This document shows, piece by piece, positions 28,068-38,025 of a DNA stretch of 64,000 nt; positions within the stretch are counted from its first letter, which is position 1, and every line of letters starts with the position of its first letter. Source of the stretch: Chryseobacterium oncorhynchi (GTDB lineage: Bacteria > Bacteroidota > Bacteroidia > Flavobacteriales > Weeksellaceae); NCBI RefSeq assembly GCF_002899895.1, contig NZ_PPEI02000004.1, forward strand, positions 186,001 through 250,000, written 5' to 3'. A program made the translations under genes and the position numbers. The notes under the pieces were generated by a model. It was not told the DNA's origin and made no database searches. It saw only the letters and a list, made by a program, of their open reading frames with translations.

Positions 28068-29354
28068 ATGCTTACACTCCTTGGATTTTTGATGATCATC
28101 ATTTTCATGGTGCTTATCATGAATAAAAAGATGACACCTCTTACCGCCTTAGTCATTATTCCTGTAGCAATCGCATTTTTAGCAGGTTTTGGATCTCAAT
28201 TGGGAGAAATGATGAAGAATGGAGTAAAGGAAATAGCCCTTACCGGGGTGATGCTCATTTTTGCTATTCTTTATTTCAGCTTAATGATAGATACCGGGCT
28301 TTTTGAACCCTTAGTCAATCTTATTTTAAAAGCCGTTGGAGACAACCCAGTAAAAACGACTATTGGAACAGCCATTCTTACCACATTGGTTTCTTTGGAT
28401 GGTGACGGATCTTCTACTTATATCATTGTAGTTGCCGCTATGCTCCCATTATATAAAAAACAAGGAATGAATCCCCTTACGCTGACCTGTATTATTATGC
28501 TGGCCGGAGGAATTATGAATATTTTACCTTGGGGAGGTCCCACTGCAAGAGTGATGAGTTCTTTAAAACTAGGACATACAGAAATTTTTGTTCCTATGAT
28601 TCCCATTATGGCTTTAGGAATTATTTGGGTAATATTTGTAGCTTATATTTTAGGAAAAAAAGAAAAAAAACGCATCGCACAATACGGAAAATATACGAAA
28701 TATGCCGCTAGTGATATTGCCGGAGAATCTGACCCTAAGCTTCTCCGTCCGAAACTGATCTGGGTAAATCTACTGTTAACACTTATTTTATTAACAGTGA
28801 TGATATTAGATATCGTTCCATTGGGAATCGCTTTTATGATTGCTTTTTGTATTGCCTCTGTCATCAATTATCCTAAGCTGAAAGATCAGCAGAAAATTAT
28901 TTCAAAACATGCAGGCAATGCATTATCTGTAGCAGGGATGATTTTTGGAGCAGGAATTTTCACCGGTATTCTTAATGGAACCGGAATTATGCAGGCCATG
29001 GGTAACAGCATGATAGATATTGTTCCCAAAAGCTGGGGCGGCTACCTGAATATTATTACAGCCATCTTCAGTGTTCCCCTTACATTTTTCCTCACAAATG
29101 ATGCTTATTATTTCGGGATATTACCTATTATTGAGGCAACAGGACATCAAATGGGTATTGCTTCAGAAGTATTAGGAAGAGCAAGTCTTGTAGGACAGGC
29201 TTCCCATTTACTAAGTCCGTTGGTTCCCTCCACTTACCTGTTGGTATCATTAGCAGGGGTAGAATACTCAGATCATTTGAAATATACTTTAAAGTGGGCC
29301 ATCGGATCATCGATTATCATGCTAATAGGAGCCTTGCTTCTTGGAACCATATAA
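28068..29354 (+). CDS. CitMHS family citrate/metal-citrate transporter
   Basis: A 428-residue inner-membrane transporter with about 11-12 helices, similar to CitM/CitH, which import citrate complexed with divalent metals together with protons. Recognisable regions are the start LLGFLMIIIFMVLIMNKKMT, the LDGDGSSTYIIVVAAMLPLY stretch (about 107-126), and the NDAYYFGILPI block near the C-terminus. It is 18 bases after the DUF2490-like gene and 91 bases before a dicarboxylate symporter gene. The divergent LytS/LytTR pair is a plausible regulator; citrate as substrate is a family-based guess. Confidence 0.88.
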   Translation: MLTLLGFLMIIIFMVLIMNKKMTPLTALVIIPVAIAFLAGFGSQLGEMMKNGVKEIALTGVMLIFAILYFSLMIDTGLFEPLVNLILKAVGDNPVKTTIGTAILTTLVSLDGDGSSTYIIVVAAMLPLYKKQGMNPLTLTCIIMLAGGIMNILPWGGPTARVMSSLKLGHTEIFVPMIPIMALGIIWVIFVAYILGKKEKKRIAQYGKYTKYAASDIAGESDPKLLRPKLIWVNLLLTLILLTVMILDIVPLGIAFMIAFCIASVINYPKLKDQQKIISKHAGNALSVAGMIFGAGIFTGILNGTGIMQAMGNSMIDIVPKSWGGYLNIITAIFSVPLTFFLTNDAYYFGILPIIEATGHQMGIASEVLGRASLVGQASHLLSPLVPSTYLLVSLAGVEYSDHLKYTLKWAIGSSIIMLIGALLLGTI

Positions 29355-29445
29355 TAAGAATTTGATGAATAATTGTTATCTTCAACTTCACAAAATAGTA
29401 ATCAAAATTAAAAATTAGTTTTATAAAGACAGCTTATTTCTCCAG

Positions 29446-30666
29446 ATGAATCCTCTAGAATCTCAAAAAACATTCACCGGCAAATACCTTAAAAACCTTA
29501 CATTGTATGTCTTTACAGCAATGATGGGCGGAGTATTGGCGGGCCACTACGCTCCCGAGCAAAGCATCAAGCTGGGAGTGGTAAGCCGGTATTTTTTTAT
29601 GATTCTTGAAACCCTCATTCTTCCCGTTATCTTTATGGCAGTCATGTATGGAATCAGTCAACTGTCCGAAATCAAAAATGCACGAAATGTGATAGGCCAA
29701 ACAATTCTATACTTTTTGATCATGAGTTCCGTAGCCATCATGATCGGTTTCGTTTTTGGGTTAGTGATGCAGCCCGGATCTGATACAGGAATTGATGTCA
29801 CCAGAATCAATACCTCTCTTCCCAAGACATTTGAAATCAAAGACGGCAGTTTATCTATCCTTTTATATCTTAACAGACATGGTATTTTTCTTCTGCTCTC
29901 TATTTTGATGGGAATTGCCATGAACCTTACTCCCAAAAAAGAAAAGTTTCTGAGTATACTGGATCGTGGCGGAAACATTTTCTATACAGTCATTAAATAT
30001 CTTTACATCATTCTACCCCTTATTATTTTTTGTAATATCGCTTATGGTGTTGCTGTATATGGCATTAATACTCTTTTACCTTTGAGTAAAGTGGTTGCTA
30101 CCGTATATATTGCAGATATTGTATTTATTTTTGGAGTTCTGGGGCTTGTTTCTTACCTCTTTAAATTTAATCTCTGGAAATTTTTATTAGACATTAAAGA
30201 AGAAATTATTCTGGTTGTCAGTACTTCTTCCTCAAAAACAGCATTCCCTTTAATTTTTGAGAAAATGGAATCTCAGGGATATAGTAGAAAAATTTTAAGG
30301 TTTATTATTCCTTTGGGATATAATTTCAACCTTGCCGGAGCCTGTATCTATCTTTCTGTAACCTGTTGTTTTCTTGTGCAGTTCTATAATATTTCATTGA
30401 ACATTCAAGATTACATCTGGTTGTTTATTATTATTTCCATTACTTCAAAAACAGCCTCCGGAGTGCCGGGATCAGGATTTCTGGCTCTTATTTTCACGTT
30501 GAACCGATTCGGTAAAATTCCCTTGACAGATATTGCACTTCTTTACAGTGTAGATCGTTTTATGAATGAAGCCAGATCTGTCACCAATTTTATAGGAATT
30601 GCAGTTTCAGGTGCCATTATTTCAAAGATCAATCAACATCAGAAAAGCAAAACACTTTCTGCCTAG
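29446..30666 (+). CDS. Dicarboxylate/amino acid:cation symporter (DAACS family)
   Basis: A 406-residue member of the sodium/proton:dicarboxylate or amino-acid symporter family (GltP/DctA fold) with eight helices and two re-entrant loops. The conserved hairpin-1 serine-rich motif appears as VVSTSSSKTAFP (about 262-273), then PLGYNFNLAGACIYLS, and hairpin 2 as TSKTASGVPGSGFLAL. The late ALLYSVDRFMNEARSVTN carries the substrate-site aspartate and asparagine. It lies 91 bases after the CitMHS gene and may belong to the same C4/C6 acid uptake unit. Confidence 0.92.
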   Translation: MNPLESQKTFTGKYLKNLTLYVFTAMMGGVLAGHYAPEQSIKLGVVSRYFFMILETLILPVIFMAVMYGISQLSEIKNARNVIGQTILYFLIMSSVAIMIGFVFGLVMQPGSDTGIDVTRINTSLPKTFEIKDGSLSILLYLNRHGIFLLLSILMGIAMNLTPKKEKFLSILDRGGNIFYTVIKYLYIILPLIIFCNIAYGVAVYGINTLLPLSKVVATVYIADIVFIFGVLGLVSYLFKFNLWKFLLDIKEEIILVVSTSSSKTAFPLIFEKMESQGYSRKILRFIIPLGYNFNLAGACIYLSVTCCFLVQFYNISLNIQDYIWLFIIISITSKTASGVPGSGFLALIFTLNRFGKIPLTDIALLYSVDRFMNEARSVTNFIGIAVSGAIISKINQHQKSKTLSA

Positions 30667-30783
30667 TTCCATTTTATAATTATTATCCTTACCTCATTTT
30701 ATCATATAATTTTTTAAATATCAGCGTAACTAACTGTTAAAAAGCTCAGCAAAACCGATCTGCTCATTAAAACAACGGTTAAA

Positions 30784-31287
30784 ATGAAACAGATGCCTGA
30801 TGCCAGCTGGATAGATTCCGCCATTGTAAAAACTTCTGATTTTCAACCGGTACAACATTCATCTTTTAATATAATGAGAAATATGGCTCTTATCTATAAT
30901 AAAAGCAAAGTAACCGGAGATTATCTTGATAAAAAGACCCAGCAAAAAGAAGATATAGAAATTCCTGCAGAAAATTATTTTGACAGCAGCAGCTACCCTA
31001 TGTTGATCCGTTTTTCTCCGTTGAAAGAAAATACTACCGCTGAGCTTTCCATTTTCGATTATAATCCACGGCCTAAAAAAGGAGTAATCAAAGCCTATAT
31101 TCTGGAGGTCAAGAAAACCGACCTGAACGGCAAAAAGGTCTGGGCTGTAAAAACGACCGATGACATCAGTGATAAGACAACAAATGCTACCTATTACATT
31201 GATCCCGAAACAAGAAAAATGATGAGACAAGACATCGATATGAATGAAAAAAAAATGCACATGGAAACCATAAAACAGAACCATTAA
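30784..31287 (+). CDS. Hypothetical protein, possibly 5'-truncated
   Basis: A 167-residue ORF without a recognised family. The composition (IDSAIVKTSDFQPVQHSSFN, YLDKKTQQKE, then YYIDPETRKMMRQDIDM at the end) resembles the C-terminal part of a DUF3108-like exported protein, in which a soluble domain follows a signal peptide. Here there is no signal peptide and no earlier in-frame extension, so it may be a remnant lacking its N-terminus. Alternatively it is a small intact cytoplasmic protein. It lies 117 bases after the symporter gene. Confidence 0.5.
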   Translation: MKQMPDASWIDSAIVKTSDFQPVQHSSFNIMRNMALIYNKSKVTGDYLDKKTQQKEDIEIPAENYFDSSSYPMLIRFSPLKENTTAELSIFDYNPRPKKGVIKAYILEVKKTDLNGKKVWAVKTTDDISDKTTNATYYIDPETRKMMRQDIDMNEKKMHMETIKQNH

Positions 31288-31354
31288 ACTGATAACCAAA
31301 TGTTTAATTAAAAAATAAATCAGAAAAATATATCACATATTAAGGAAAAAGTTT

Positions 31355-31362
31355 TATATTTG
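31355..31362 (+). promoter_or_regulatory. -7 promoter element of the double-glycine peptide gene
   Basis: TATATTTG matches TAnnTTTG exactly. It lies 81 bases before the peptide start at 31444, which leaves a leader of about 75 bases. Confidence 0.5.
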
Positions 31363-31443
31363 AATTAACACTTCAACACCAAATGTCAAAAGCCTGATTG
31401 ACTTTAAATGTTCAGGAATAGTACAAATAAAACATTATTAACT

Positions 31444-31578
31444 ATGAAAAATGCTAAATTATTAAGCAGAGACGCTCAGAAAACAATCAACGGCGGAGCG
31501 GTAGGACGCTTTTGCTGCGAGTACAATTACAAAGGACAATGTATCCTGTGGATAGGCCCAGGGCAGCACTGTCCATAG
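31444..31578 (+). CDS. Double-glycine leader, cysteine-rich secreted peptide (bacteriocin-like)
   Basis: A 44-residue peptide too short for usual ORF callers. It starts MKNAKLLSRDAQKTINGG, a typical double-glycine leader as used by peptidase-containing ABC exporters. A 26-residue core (AVGRFCCEYNYKGQC followed by ILWIGPGQHCP) contains four cysteines. It has its own promoter element upstream and a strong terminator 23 bases after the stop. Flavobacteria encode many such bacteriocin-like peptides. No exporter or immunity gene is beside it, so it presumably uses a transporter elsewhere. Antibacterial or signalling function is inference. Confidence 0.75.
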   Translation: MKNAKLLSRDAQKTINGGAVGRFCCEYNYKGQCILWIGPGQHCP

Positions 31579-31600
31579 TATAATCAACTCATAACATACA

Positions 31601-31639
31601 AAAATAAAAGTCGGAAAATTCCGGCTTTTTTTATTTTTC
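31601..31639 (+). terminator. Terminator of the double-glycine peptide gene
   Basis: A long stem, AAAATAAAAGTCGGAA with TTCCGGCTTTTTTTATTTT (one G-T type mismatch), ends in a T-rich run. It lies 23 bases after the stop at 31578. Confidence 0.88.
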
Positions 31640-31748
31640 TGCCAAATTTTCACATTAGGAAATAAAAGTCTGCCATTTCATCCACCAGCGCCTCATGGCA
31701 TACATTTAGAGTCTTATTAGACAGGAATAATTAAAAAATAAATATATT

Positions 31749-32027
31749 ATGTCAGTAAACTTTAAACCATTAGCAGACAGAGTATTGGTAGAACCAATTG
31801 CTGCAGAAACTAAAACAGCTTCAGGTATTATTATCCCGGACACTGCAAAGGAAAAGCCGCAAGAAGGTACTGTAGTGGCAGTAGGTCCTGGTAAAAAAGA
31901 TGAGCCTACAACTGTTCAGGTAGGTGACAAAGTTCTTTATGGAAAATATTCAGGTGCTGAATTAAAGTTAGAAGGGAAAGACTATCTAATCGTAAGAGAA
32001 GCTGATCTATTAGGAATCATCGGTTAA
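31749..32027 (+). CDS. groES: Co-chaperonin GroES
   Basis: A 92-residue GroES of normal length. It caps the GroEL ring during ATP-driven protein folding in the cytoplasm. The family pattern is complete: [12 protein letters not shown] at the start, the mobile loop [20 protein letters not shown] (about 19-38), VVAVGPGK, and [13 protein letters not shown]. It is followed after 96 bases by groEL. No CIRCE element was found upstream; heat regulation cannot be read from the sequence. Confidence 0.97.
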   Translation: MSVNFKPLADRVLVEPIAAETKTASGIIIPDTAKEKPQEGTVVAVGPGKKDEPTTVQVGDKVLYGKYSGAELKLEGKDYLIVREADLLGIIG

Positions 32028-32117
32028 TTTGTAAAAAGTAAAATGTATTCTTGTAAAATGATATTTTTCGGGATACAACATCATTAATACATTGTACAAA
32101 GTACATTAATACAATAA

Positions 32118-33749
<1,632 letters not shown>

Positions 33750-33771
33750 TCTTAACTACTATATATAAACT

Positions 33772-33800
33772 AAAACCGTTCTATTTTATAGAGCGGTTTT
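33772..33800 (+). terminator. groEL terminator (ACCGTTCT/AGAGCGGT family)
   Basis: AAACCGTTCTAT pairs with ATAGAGCGGTTT around TTT, and a T-run follows. The same hairpin type recurs at 35344, 38280, 45334, 46773 and 47487. Confidence 0.88.
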
Positions 33801-33804
33801 TTAT

Positions 33805-33812
33805 TATATTTG
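33805..33812 (+). promoter_or_regulatory. -7 promoter element of the propeller-protein gene
   Basis: TATATTTG lies immediately after the T-run of the groEL terminator and 35 bases before the start at 33847. The same terminator-promoter junction (TTATTATATTTGA, then a few bases and GACCCATGAAAAATAA) recurs at 35370-35413. In this copy the repeated ATG at 33830 opens only a six-codon frame. Confidence 0.55.
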
Positions 33813-33846
33813 ATAAATAACTATGACCCATGAAAAATAATCTAAA

Positions 33847-35286
33847 ATGAAAAGAATTATACTTTTATTATTGACTCTCTTTAGTTTCACATTGAGTTAT
33901 TCTCAAAATCTTTATCCTGAAAAATACAAAGACTGTAATTTAGCTTCTTTTTGTCTTGATTGTGGAGAAACAAAAGCTGAGCCTCAAAACTCAATAATAA
34001 ATGAACTGCTGAGCAAATTTGATAAAAAGAGTTTGAGTCAAATAACCGGAAGTATTGAAGTACAAATTTTAATTGACGAATATGGAAAGCCTTGCCTACT
34101 AAGTTCATTAAACAAAACTAATATCTCCTCAAAAAAATTAGGATTACAAAATGCAATAAACTCAACATCAAATTGGGAACCTGCCATTTCAGAAAATAAA
34201 AAAACAAATAGCTCTGTCTCGCTAATTTTTGAATTTGAAAACAGCAATTTTTCCGCAAAACGTAGAGTCTTTGACTTTAAAAATCAATCAAATGCAAAAT
34301 CTGTTGGAACCCCTGATATAAAAGGAACGGATAAAGAAAAACTTTCCAAAGATTGGACCGTATTTACTCAACAAAACTCTGAATTACCCTGGGATATGAC
34401 AAGGGCTGTTGCCAATGATTTGGACAATAATATTTGGATTGGAACAGATAATGGAATTGTAAAAATAAGTAATGGGAAATGGCAACATTTTAACTCAAAA
34501 AATACATCAATATCCTCTCCTCCTTATAATAAAAATGAAACACAATCAATACGAGATTTAGAAGTTGACAAAAATAACAATAAGTGGTTTATTGCCGATT
34601 ACGATGTTTACAGATATGACAATAAAAACTGGACAAAATACGACTCAATAAATTCTCCTATAAATTGGGCACGAAAAATATTTGTGGACCATTCCAATAA
34701 TGTATGGTTTACGTCTTGGGATGGTGTAGCAAAGTTTGACGGAAAGAATTGGTCAGTAATTAACAAACAAAATTCAAATCTACCAACAGACAAAACCCTT
34801 GGTGTTTATGTAGACAAAAAAGATAGAATTTGGATTGGAACCTTTGACGGAAACGTAATTATTGAAAACGGGGTAACAAAACTGTTAAACGAGAAAAATT
34901 CACCTTTATCAAAAGCCTACATTTCAAAAATCTACGAAGATAAAAAAGGGAATCTATGGTTTGACTTATACAACGATACATCTGATGAAGCCGGAATCTA
35001 TGTATTAGATTTACAACAAAAATGGACAAGAATAAGCCATTCAAATCCTAAAATGTTTCGCGAAAATGCCATCAATGATTTTTATTTAGATGAAGAGACC
35101 AACTTGCTATGGATCACATTAAACGGAGTTGGCCTTTTAAACTATGACACAAACTCAAAAAAATGGGAAACCTACACAAATGAAAATTCAAACGTTCCTA
35201 GTGTTCATTGTGAAAAAATAACGAAAGACAAAGATGGCTCAATTTGGATTGCAACTTATGCCGGAGTCATCAAACTTAATAAATAA
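33847..35286 (+). CDS. Secreted two-component-regulator-type propeller (Reg_prop) protein
   Basis: A 479-residue exported protein with a signal peptide ending SYSQ (residues 1-20). After a 140-residue N-terminal region with a TonB-C-like look (LIDEYGKPCLLSSL), residues 170-479 contain Reg_prop blades: repeated units of D..N..WIGT..GI..., for example NDLDNNIWIGTDNGIVKI, DHSNNVWFTSWDGVAKFDG, DKKDRIWIGTFDGNV and KDKDGSIWIATYAGVIKL. Such blades form the sensor of hybrid two-component systems, but here no kinase or transmembrane domain follows, so it is a stand-alone propeller. It sits in the segment between the groEL direct repeats. Confidence 0.85.
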   Translation: MKRIILLLLTLFSFTLSYSQNLYPEKYKDCNLASFCLDCGETKAEPQNSIINELLSKFDKKSLSQITGSIEVQILIDEYGKPCLLSSLNKTNISSKKLGLQNAINSTSNWEPAISENKKTNSSVSLIFEFENSNFSAKRRVFDFKNQSNAKSVGTPDIKGTDKEKLSKDWTVFTQQNSELPWDMTRAVANDLDNNIWIGTDNGIVKISNGKWQHFNSKNTSISSPPYNKNETQSIRDLEVDKNNNKWFIADYDVYRYDNKNWTKYDSINSPINWARKIFVDHSNNVWFTSWDGVAKFDGKNWSVINKQNSNLPTDKTLGVYVDKKDRIWIGTFDGNVIIENGVTKLLNEKNSPLSKAYISKIYEDKKGNLWFDLYNDTSDEAGIYVLDLQQKWTRISHSNPKMFRENAINDFYLDEETNLLWITLNGVGLLNYDTNSKKWETYTNENSNVPSVHCEKITKDKDGSIWIATYAGVIKLNK

Positions 35287-35343
35287 AAGACATCTGTTAA
35301 CAAAGTAACTCTACGAAAGTAGCAAGAGCTGTCTTTGATATAC

Positions 35344-35373
35344 TAACCGCTCTATTTTTATAGGGCGGTTTTT
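35344..35373 (+). terminator. Terminator of the propeller gene (ACCGCTCT/AGGGCGGT family)
   Basis: AACCGCTCTAT pairs with ATAGGGCGGTT and is followed by seven T. It is a near copy of the hairpin after groEL. Confidence 0.88.
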
Positions 35374-35377
35374 TTAT

Positions 35378-35385
35378 TATATTTG
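35378..35385 (+). promoter_or_regulatory. -7 promoter element of the secreted hydrolase gene
   Basis: TATATTTG directly follows the preceding terminator's T-run, 18 bases before the start at 35403. It duplicates the arrangement at 33805. Confidence 0.55.
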
Positions 35386-35402
35386 ACCCGCAACGATGAC
35401 CC

Positions 35403-36302
35403 ATGAAAAATAACTTTTTTTCTACCCTATTTATTTGGCTGTTATTAATAGCTTTACCAGAAATGGTATTTTCACAATCCACTGACTTTACCATTCAGGA
35501 TGTAAAGTTTGAAAGTCAGGATATCACTCTTGCAGGCTCTATTTTAGAGCCTAAAAAACCAGTTGCAGCAGTTGTGATTGTTCATGGATCCGATCCGGTA
35601 AAAAGAGAAATGGAATTTGCAAAACGTCTTGCCAAAGAAGGCATTGCTGTATTCACCTACGACAAACGCGGAGTTGGAGAATCTGGTGGCGTATATGTAG
35701 GTCCATCTGTGGGCACCAATAATATAGACCCTGCTAACCTTACTTTATTGGCTCAGGATGCCAATGAAGCCGTAGCAACATTTCGAAAATATTTGAAAGA
35801 TAAAAAAATACCCATTGGATTAGTTGGCTTCAGTCAGGCAGGATGGATCATCCCGATGGCGGCAAACAAAAATCCGCAAATTGACTTTATGGTGTTATTT
35901 AGCGGCCCTACCATTACCACTCTGGAACAACTTCGATTTCAGTTTTATACCAATGGAAACAAAAAATTCTGGGAAAATCATACCGAAGCTGATGCCATTG
36001 AGCATACTAAAAATGATCCGGACAAATATCAATTTGTAGCCACCGACCCCAAAACCTATCTGAATACCCTTTCAATTCCCGGGCTTTGGCTTTTTGGTGA
36101 AAAAGACATACAGATTCCGGTAAAGTTGTGTATAGAACAATTGAACACCCTTAAAGCTCAGGGCAAACCTTTCGAATATACTTCTTTTCCTCAATTGGGA
36201 CACAATACTTCTTCCAGCAATGATACAACCCCTGTTGATACTGCCATACAATGGATACAACAGAAAGCCTTGAGTATTAAAAAATCTAAAGCTTCAAAGT
36301 AA
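35403..36302 (+). CDS. Secreted alpha/beta hydrolase
   Basis: A 299-residue exported hydrolase with a signal peptide (hydrophobic residues 6-22, ending FSQ). The alpha/beta fold is evident: oxyanion region IVHGSDP (about 60-66), FTYDKRGVGESGG, nucleophile elbow VGFSQAGW (serine about 143), an acid in WLFGEKDIQIP and the final histidine in PQLGHNTSS. It is similar to dienelactone-hydrolase or prolyl-oligopeptidase-like esterases. The substrate is unknown. It has its own promoter and lies between the groEL direct repeats. Confidence 0.9.
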   Translation: MKNNFFSTLFIWLLLIALPEMVFSQSTDFTIQDVKFESQDITLAGSILEPKKPVAAVVIVHGSDPVKREMEFAKRLAKEGIAVFTYDKRGVGESGGVYVGPSVGTNNIDPANLTLLAQDANEAVATFRKYLKDKKIPIGLVGFSQAGWIIPMAANKNPQIDFMVLFSGPTITTLEQLRFQFYTNGNKKFWENHTEADAIEHTKNDPDKYQFVATDPKTYLNTLSIPGLWLFGEKDIQIPVKLCIEQLNTLKAQGKPFEYTSFPQLGHNTSSSNDTTPVDTAIQWIQQKALSIKKSKASK

Positions 36303-36421
36303 AACATATATAAACCTGTTTAAAGCAGATCCTTTCGTTACCGCGCGATTGTATATATTTTATATTATCGCAATGCGTAAATTTGGATGTTGTACGATAT
36401 TTTGACCGAAAAAAAATAAAA

Positions 36422-37378
36422 ATGAAAAATATATTAATTTTTGCTCTATTTTTTAATCTTTTATCTTGTAAAGCACAAGAATTTGAAAAACTATCTGTTT
36501 CAAAAACAGATGATTCTGACCTGTACATTAATGATGATGATTCTACAGAATTATTTTATTATAAATATGTACCAAAAACTAGTATTAAAGGTGTTTTAGT
36601 GATTATTCCTTCTGGTGGAGAACTCGTTGAAAATACATTAAAACAAATAACTCTGCCAAAAATAGCAGTTGAAAAAGGAATGATGGTCATTGTTCCATCA
36701 ATCAATTGGGGAACAGATAATCGAGAAGCAGAATTTAAATTACTTGATAAAATTTTCAGTGAAATTGTCGCAAAGCATCAAGTATCGAAAGAGAAATTTA
36801 TAATCGGCGGCCTTTCAAGTGGCGCAATGATTTCTTTAACTTACGCTGAAAAGGCAACTAAAAATCCGGAAAAGTTTTTTCTAATACCAAAAGGAGTTTT
36901 TGCATTAGATGCCCCTTTAGACCAAGCAAGATTTTATAAATATTGCGAAAGAGAAATCGAAAGAAATATTTATCAGCCTGCAGTAGATGAAGCAAAATGG
37001 ATAAAGAATAATTGGGACAGTATTTATGGAGGATCTCCAGATCAATTTCCGGAAAAATATCTGGAAAATTCTATTTATTCTTATGGAGCAAAAGATGGCG
37101 GAAACGCCAAGTATTTAAAAAAAATACCTCTTTTAATGTTCACTGATTTGGATACAGATTGGTTAATTAATCAAAGACATCGTGACTTATATGATTGGAA
37201 TGGAATTGATATCATCTCAATGATAAATCAATTAAAAATAATGGGAAATGAAAACGCTAGAGTAATCGTTAGCCAAGGAAAAGGAGTTCGATTAGACGGA
37301 ACGAAAAATCCACATTCTTGGTCAATTATGGATTCCGAAGTTTGCCTGAATTGGCTAATAGAAACATTGGAAAAATAA
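36422..37378 (+). CDS. Alpha/beta-hydrolase-like lipoprotein
   Basis: A 318-residue protein with a lipoprotein signal (MKNILIFALFFNLLSCKAQ; lipobox LLSC). The body looks like an alpha/beta hydrolase: VLVIIPSGGELVENT, then a nucleophile-type elbow GGLSSGAMIS (about 137-146) and a HSW histidine region near the C-terminus. An upstream ATG at 36383 would add 13 residues before the signal peptide, so I chose 36422. Low GC and adenine-rich codons differ from the preceding gene. It is followed by an attC-like palindrome, so it could be a gene cassette. No specific enzyme family is assigned. Confidence 0.78.
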   Translation: MKNILIFALFFNLLSCKAQEFEKLSVSKTDDSDLYINDDDSTELFYYKYVPKTSIKGVLVIIPSGGELVENTLKQITLPKIAVEKGMMVIVPSINWGTDNREAEFKLLDKIFSEIVAKHQVSKEKFIIGGLSSGAMISLTYAEKATKNPEKFFLIPKGVFALDAPLDQARFYKYCEREIERNIYQPAVDEAKWIKNNWDSIYGGSPDQFPEKYLENSIYSYGAKDGGNAKYLKKIPLLMFTDLDTDWLINQRHRDLYDWNGIDIISMINQLKIMGNENARVIVSQGKGVRLDGTKNPHSWSIMDSEVCLNWLIETLEK

Positions 37379-37386
37379 AAACATCG

Positions 37387-37516
37387 CACAACAGGCGTTT
37401 GGCAAGATTGCGAATTTTGTAGTAAATCCACGTTTACAGTTCGCAAAAAATTTCATCTTTAATAGAAAACAATCGGTTGTGTAGTTCGCAACCTCTCCAA
37501 GCCCCGAAACGTTATT
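37387..37516. other. attC-like imperfect palindrome downstream of the lipoprotein gene
   Basis: A long imperfect inverted repeat begins GCACAACAGGCGTTTGG and ends CCAAGCCCCGAAACGTTATTC. Nested inside, ATTGCGAA pairs with TTCGCAA. The ends (xxxxAAC and GTTATTC) and total length of about 130 bases resemble integron attC recombination sites, located just after a single-ORF unit. No integron integrase is in the window. The match is visual and imperfect. Confidence 0.35.
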
Positions 37517-37536
37517 CCATTACCTAATCAATTAAT

Positions 37537-37574
37537 AAAGAAAAAATCCCGGTTCTCGCTAGGATTTTTTCTTT
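37537..37574. terminator. Bidirectional terminator in the non-coding region
   Basis: AAAGAAAAAATCC and GGATTTTTTCTTT form a perfect 13-base-pair stem with a 12-base loop, with A/T runs at both ends. Confidence 0.8.
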
Positions 37575-37640
37575 ATTTCTCTTAACAGTTCATATTTCTT
37601 CTCCAAGATTAGCTCCTCTGGCTAGAAGTCTTTTGGAGAG

Positions 37641-38025
37641 CACCCCCTATCATAACACCCTCTAGGGACTATGATAAGGGGTGACACCCTCTTCATAACG
37701 GCCTGAAGCCCGTTGGGTAAGTATCTCTAGCCCGTTATGCAACCGGTTCTACCCCCTTAGGTAAGGGGGTGTAGGCACTTCCTAAAGGGGGTAAAGGTAG
37801 TTAGGAAGACCCTCGAGGGGGTTAGGTAAGTGCCCAGAGGTGCTTTGGAACCGCCTATAGCCAGTTTGGTAAGTGTCCCTAGGCAGTTTATAACCGGCTC
37901 TACCTCATTGGGTAAGTGGATATTTGCAGTTCCCCAACTACGTGTGGGCTATTGGAAAGAACCTCGAGATAGTTGAGTAATTACCTAGTGGCACTTTGGA
38001 ACGGTCTATAGCCTTTATAGTGATG
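37641..38025. repeat. Degenerate tandem array with a period of about 21-22 bases and strong hairpins
   Basis: GTAA-type unit starts occur at 37717, 37761, 37826, 37869, 37912 and 37977, and the array ends near 38021. The spacings are 44, 65, 43, 43, 65 and 44, i.e. multiples of about 21.7. Units look like GTAAGTGCCCAGAGGTGCTTTG, with alternate units starting GAACCG or TAACCGG. The array is richer in G/C than its surroundings and non-coding. It contains hairpins: CACCCCCTATCATA (37641-37654) with 37670-37683, CTACCCCCTTA (37749-37759) with its complement to 37774, and CTTCCTAA (37778-37785) with TTAGGAAG (37801-37808). This is not a CRISPR: units are adjacent and variable, with no constant repeat and spacer. 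Confidence 0.75.

Noticed and set aside
30859-31299. Minus-strand ORF of 146 codons opposite the truncated hypothetical gene
   Set aside because: It mirrors the plus-strand ORF, has no family features and no start signals; a shadow frame.
37641-38025. Repeat array considered as a CRISPR
   Set aside because: Units abut and vary in sequence; there is no constant repeat alternating with unique spacers and no cas genes nearby.
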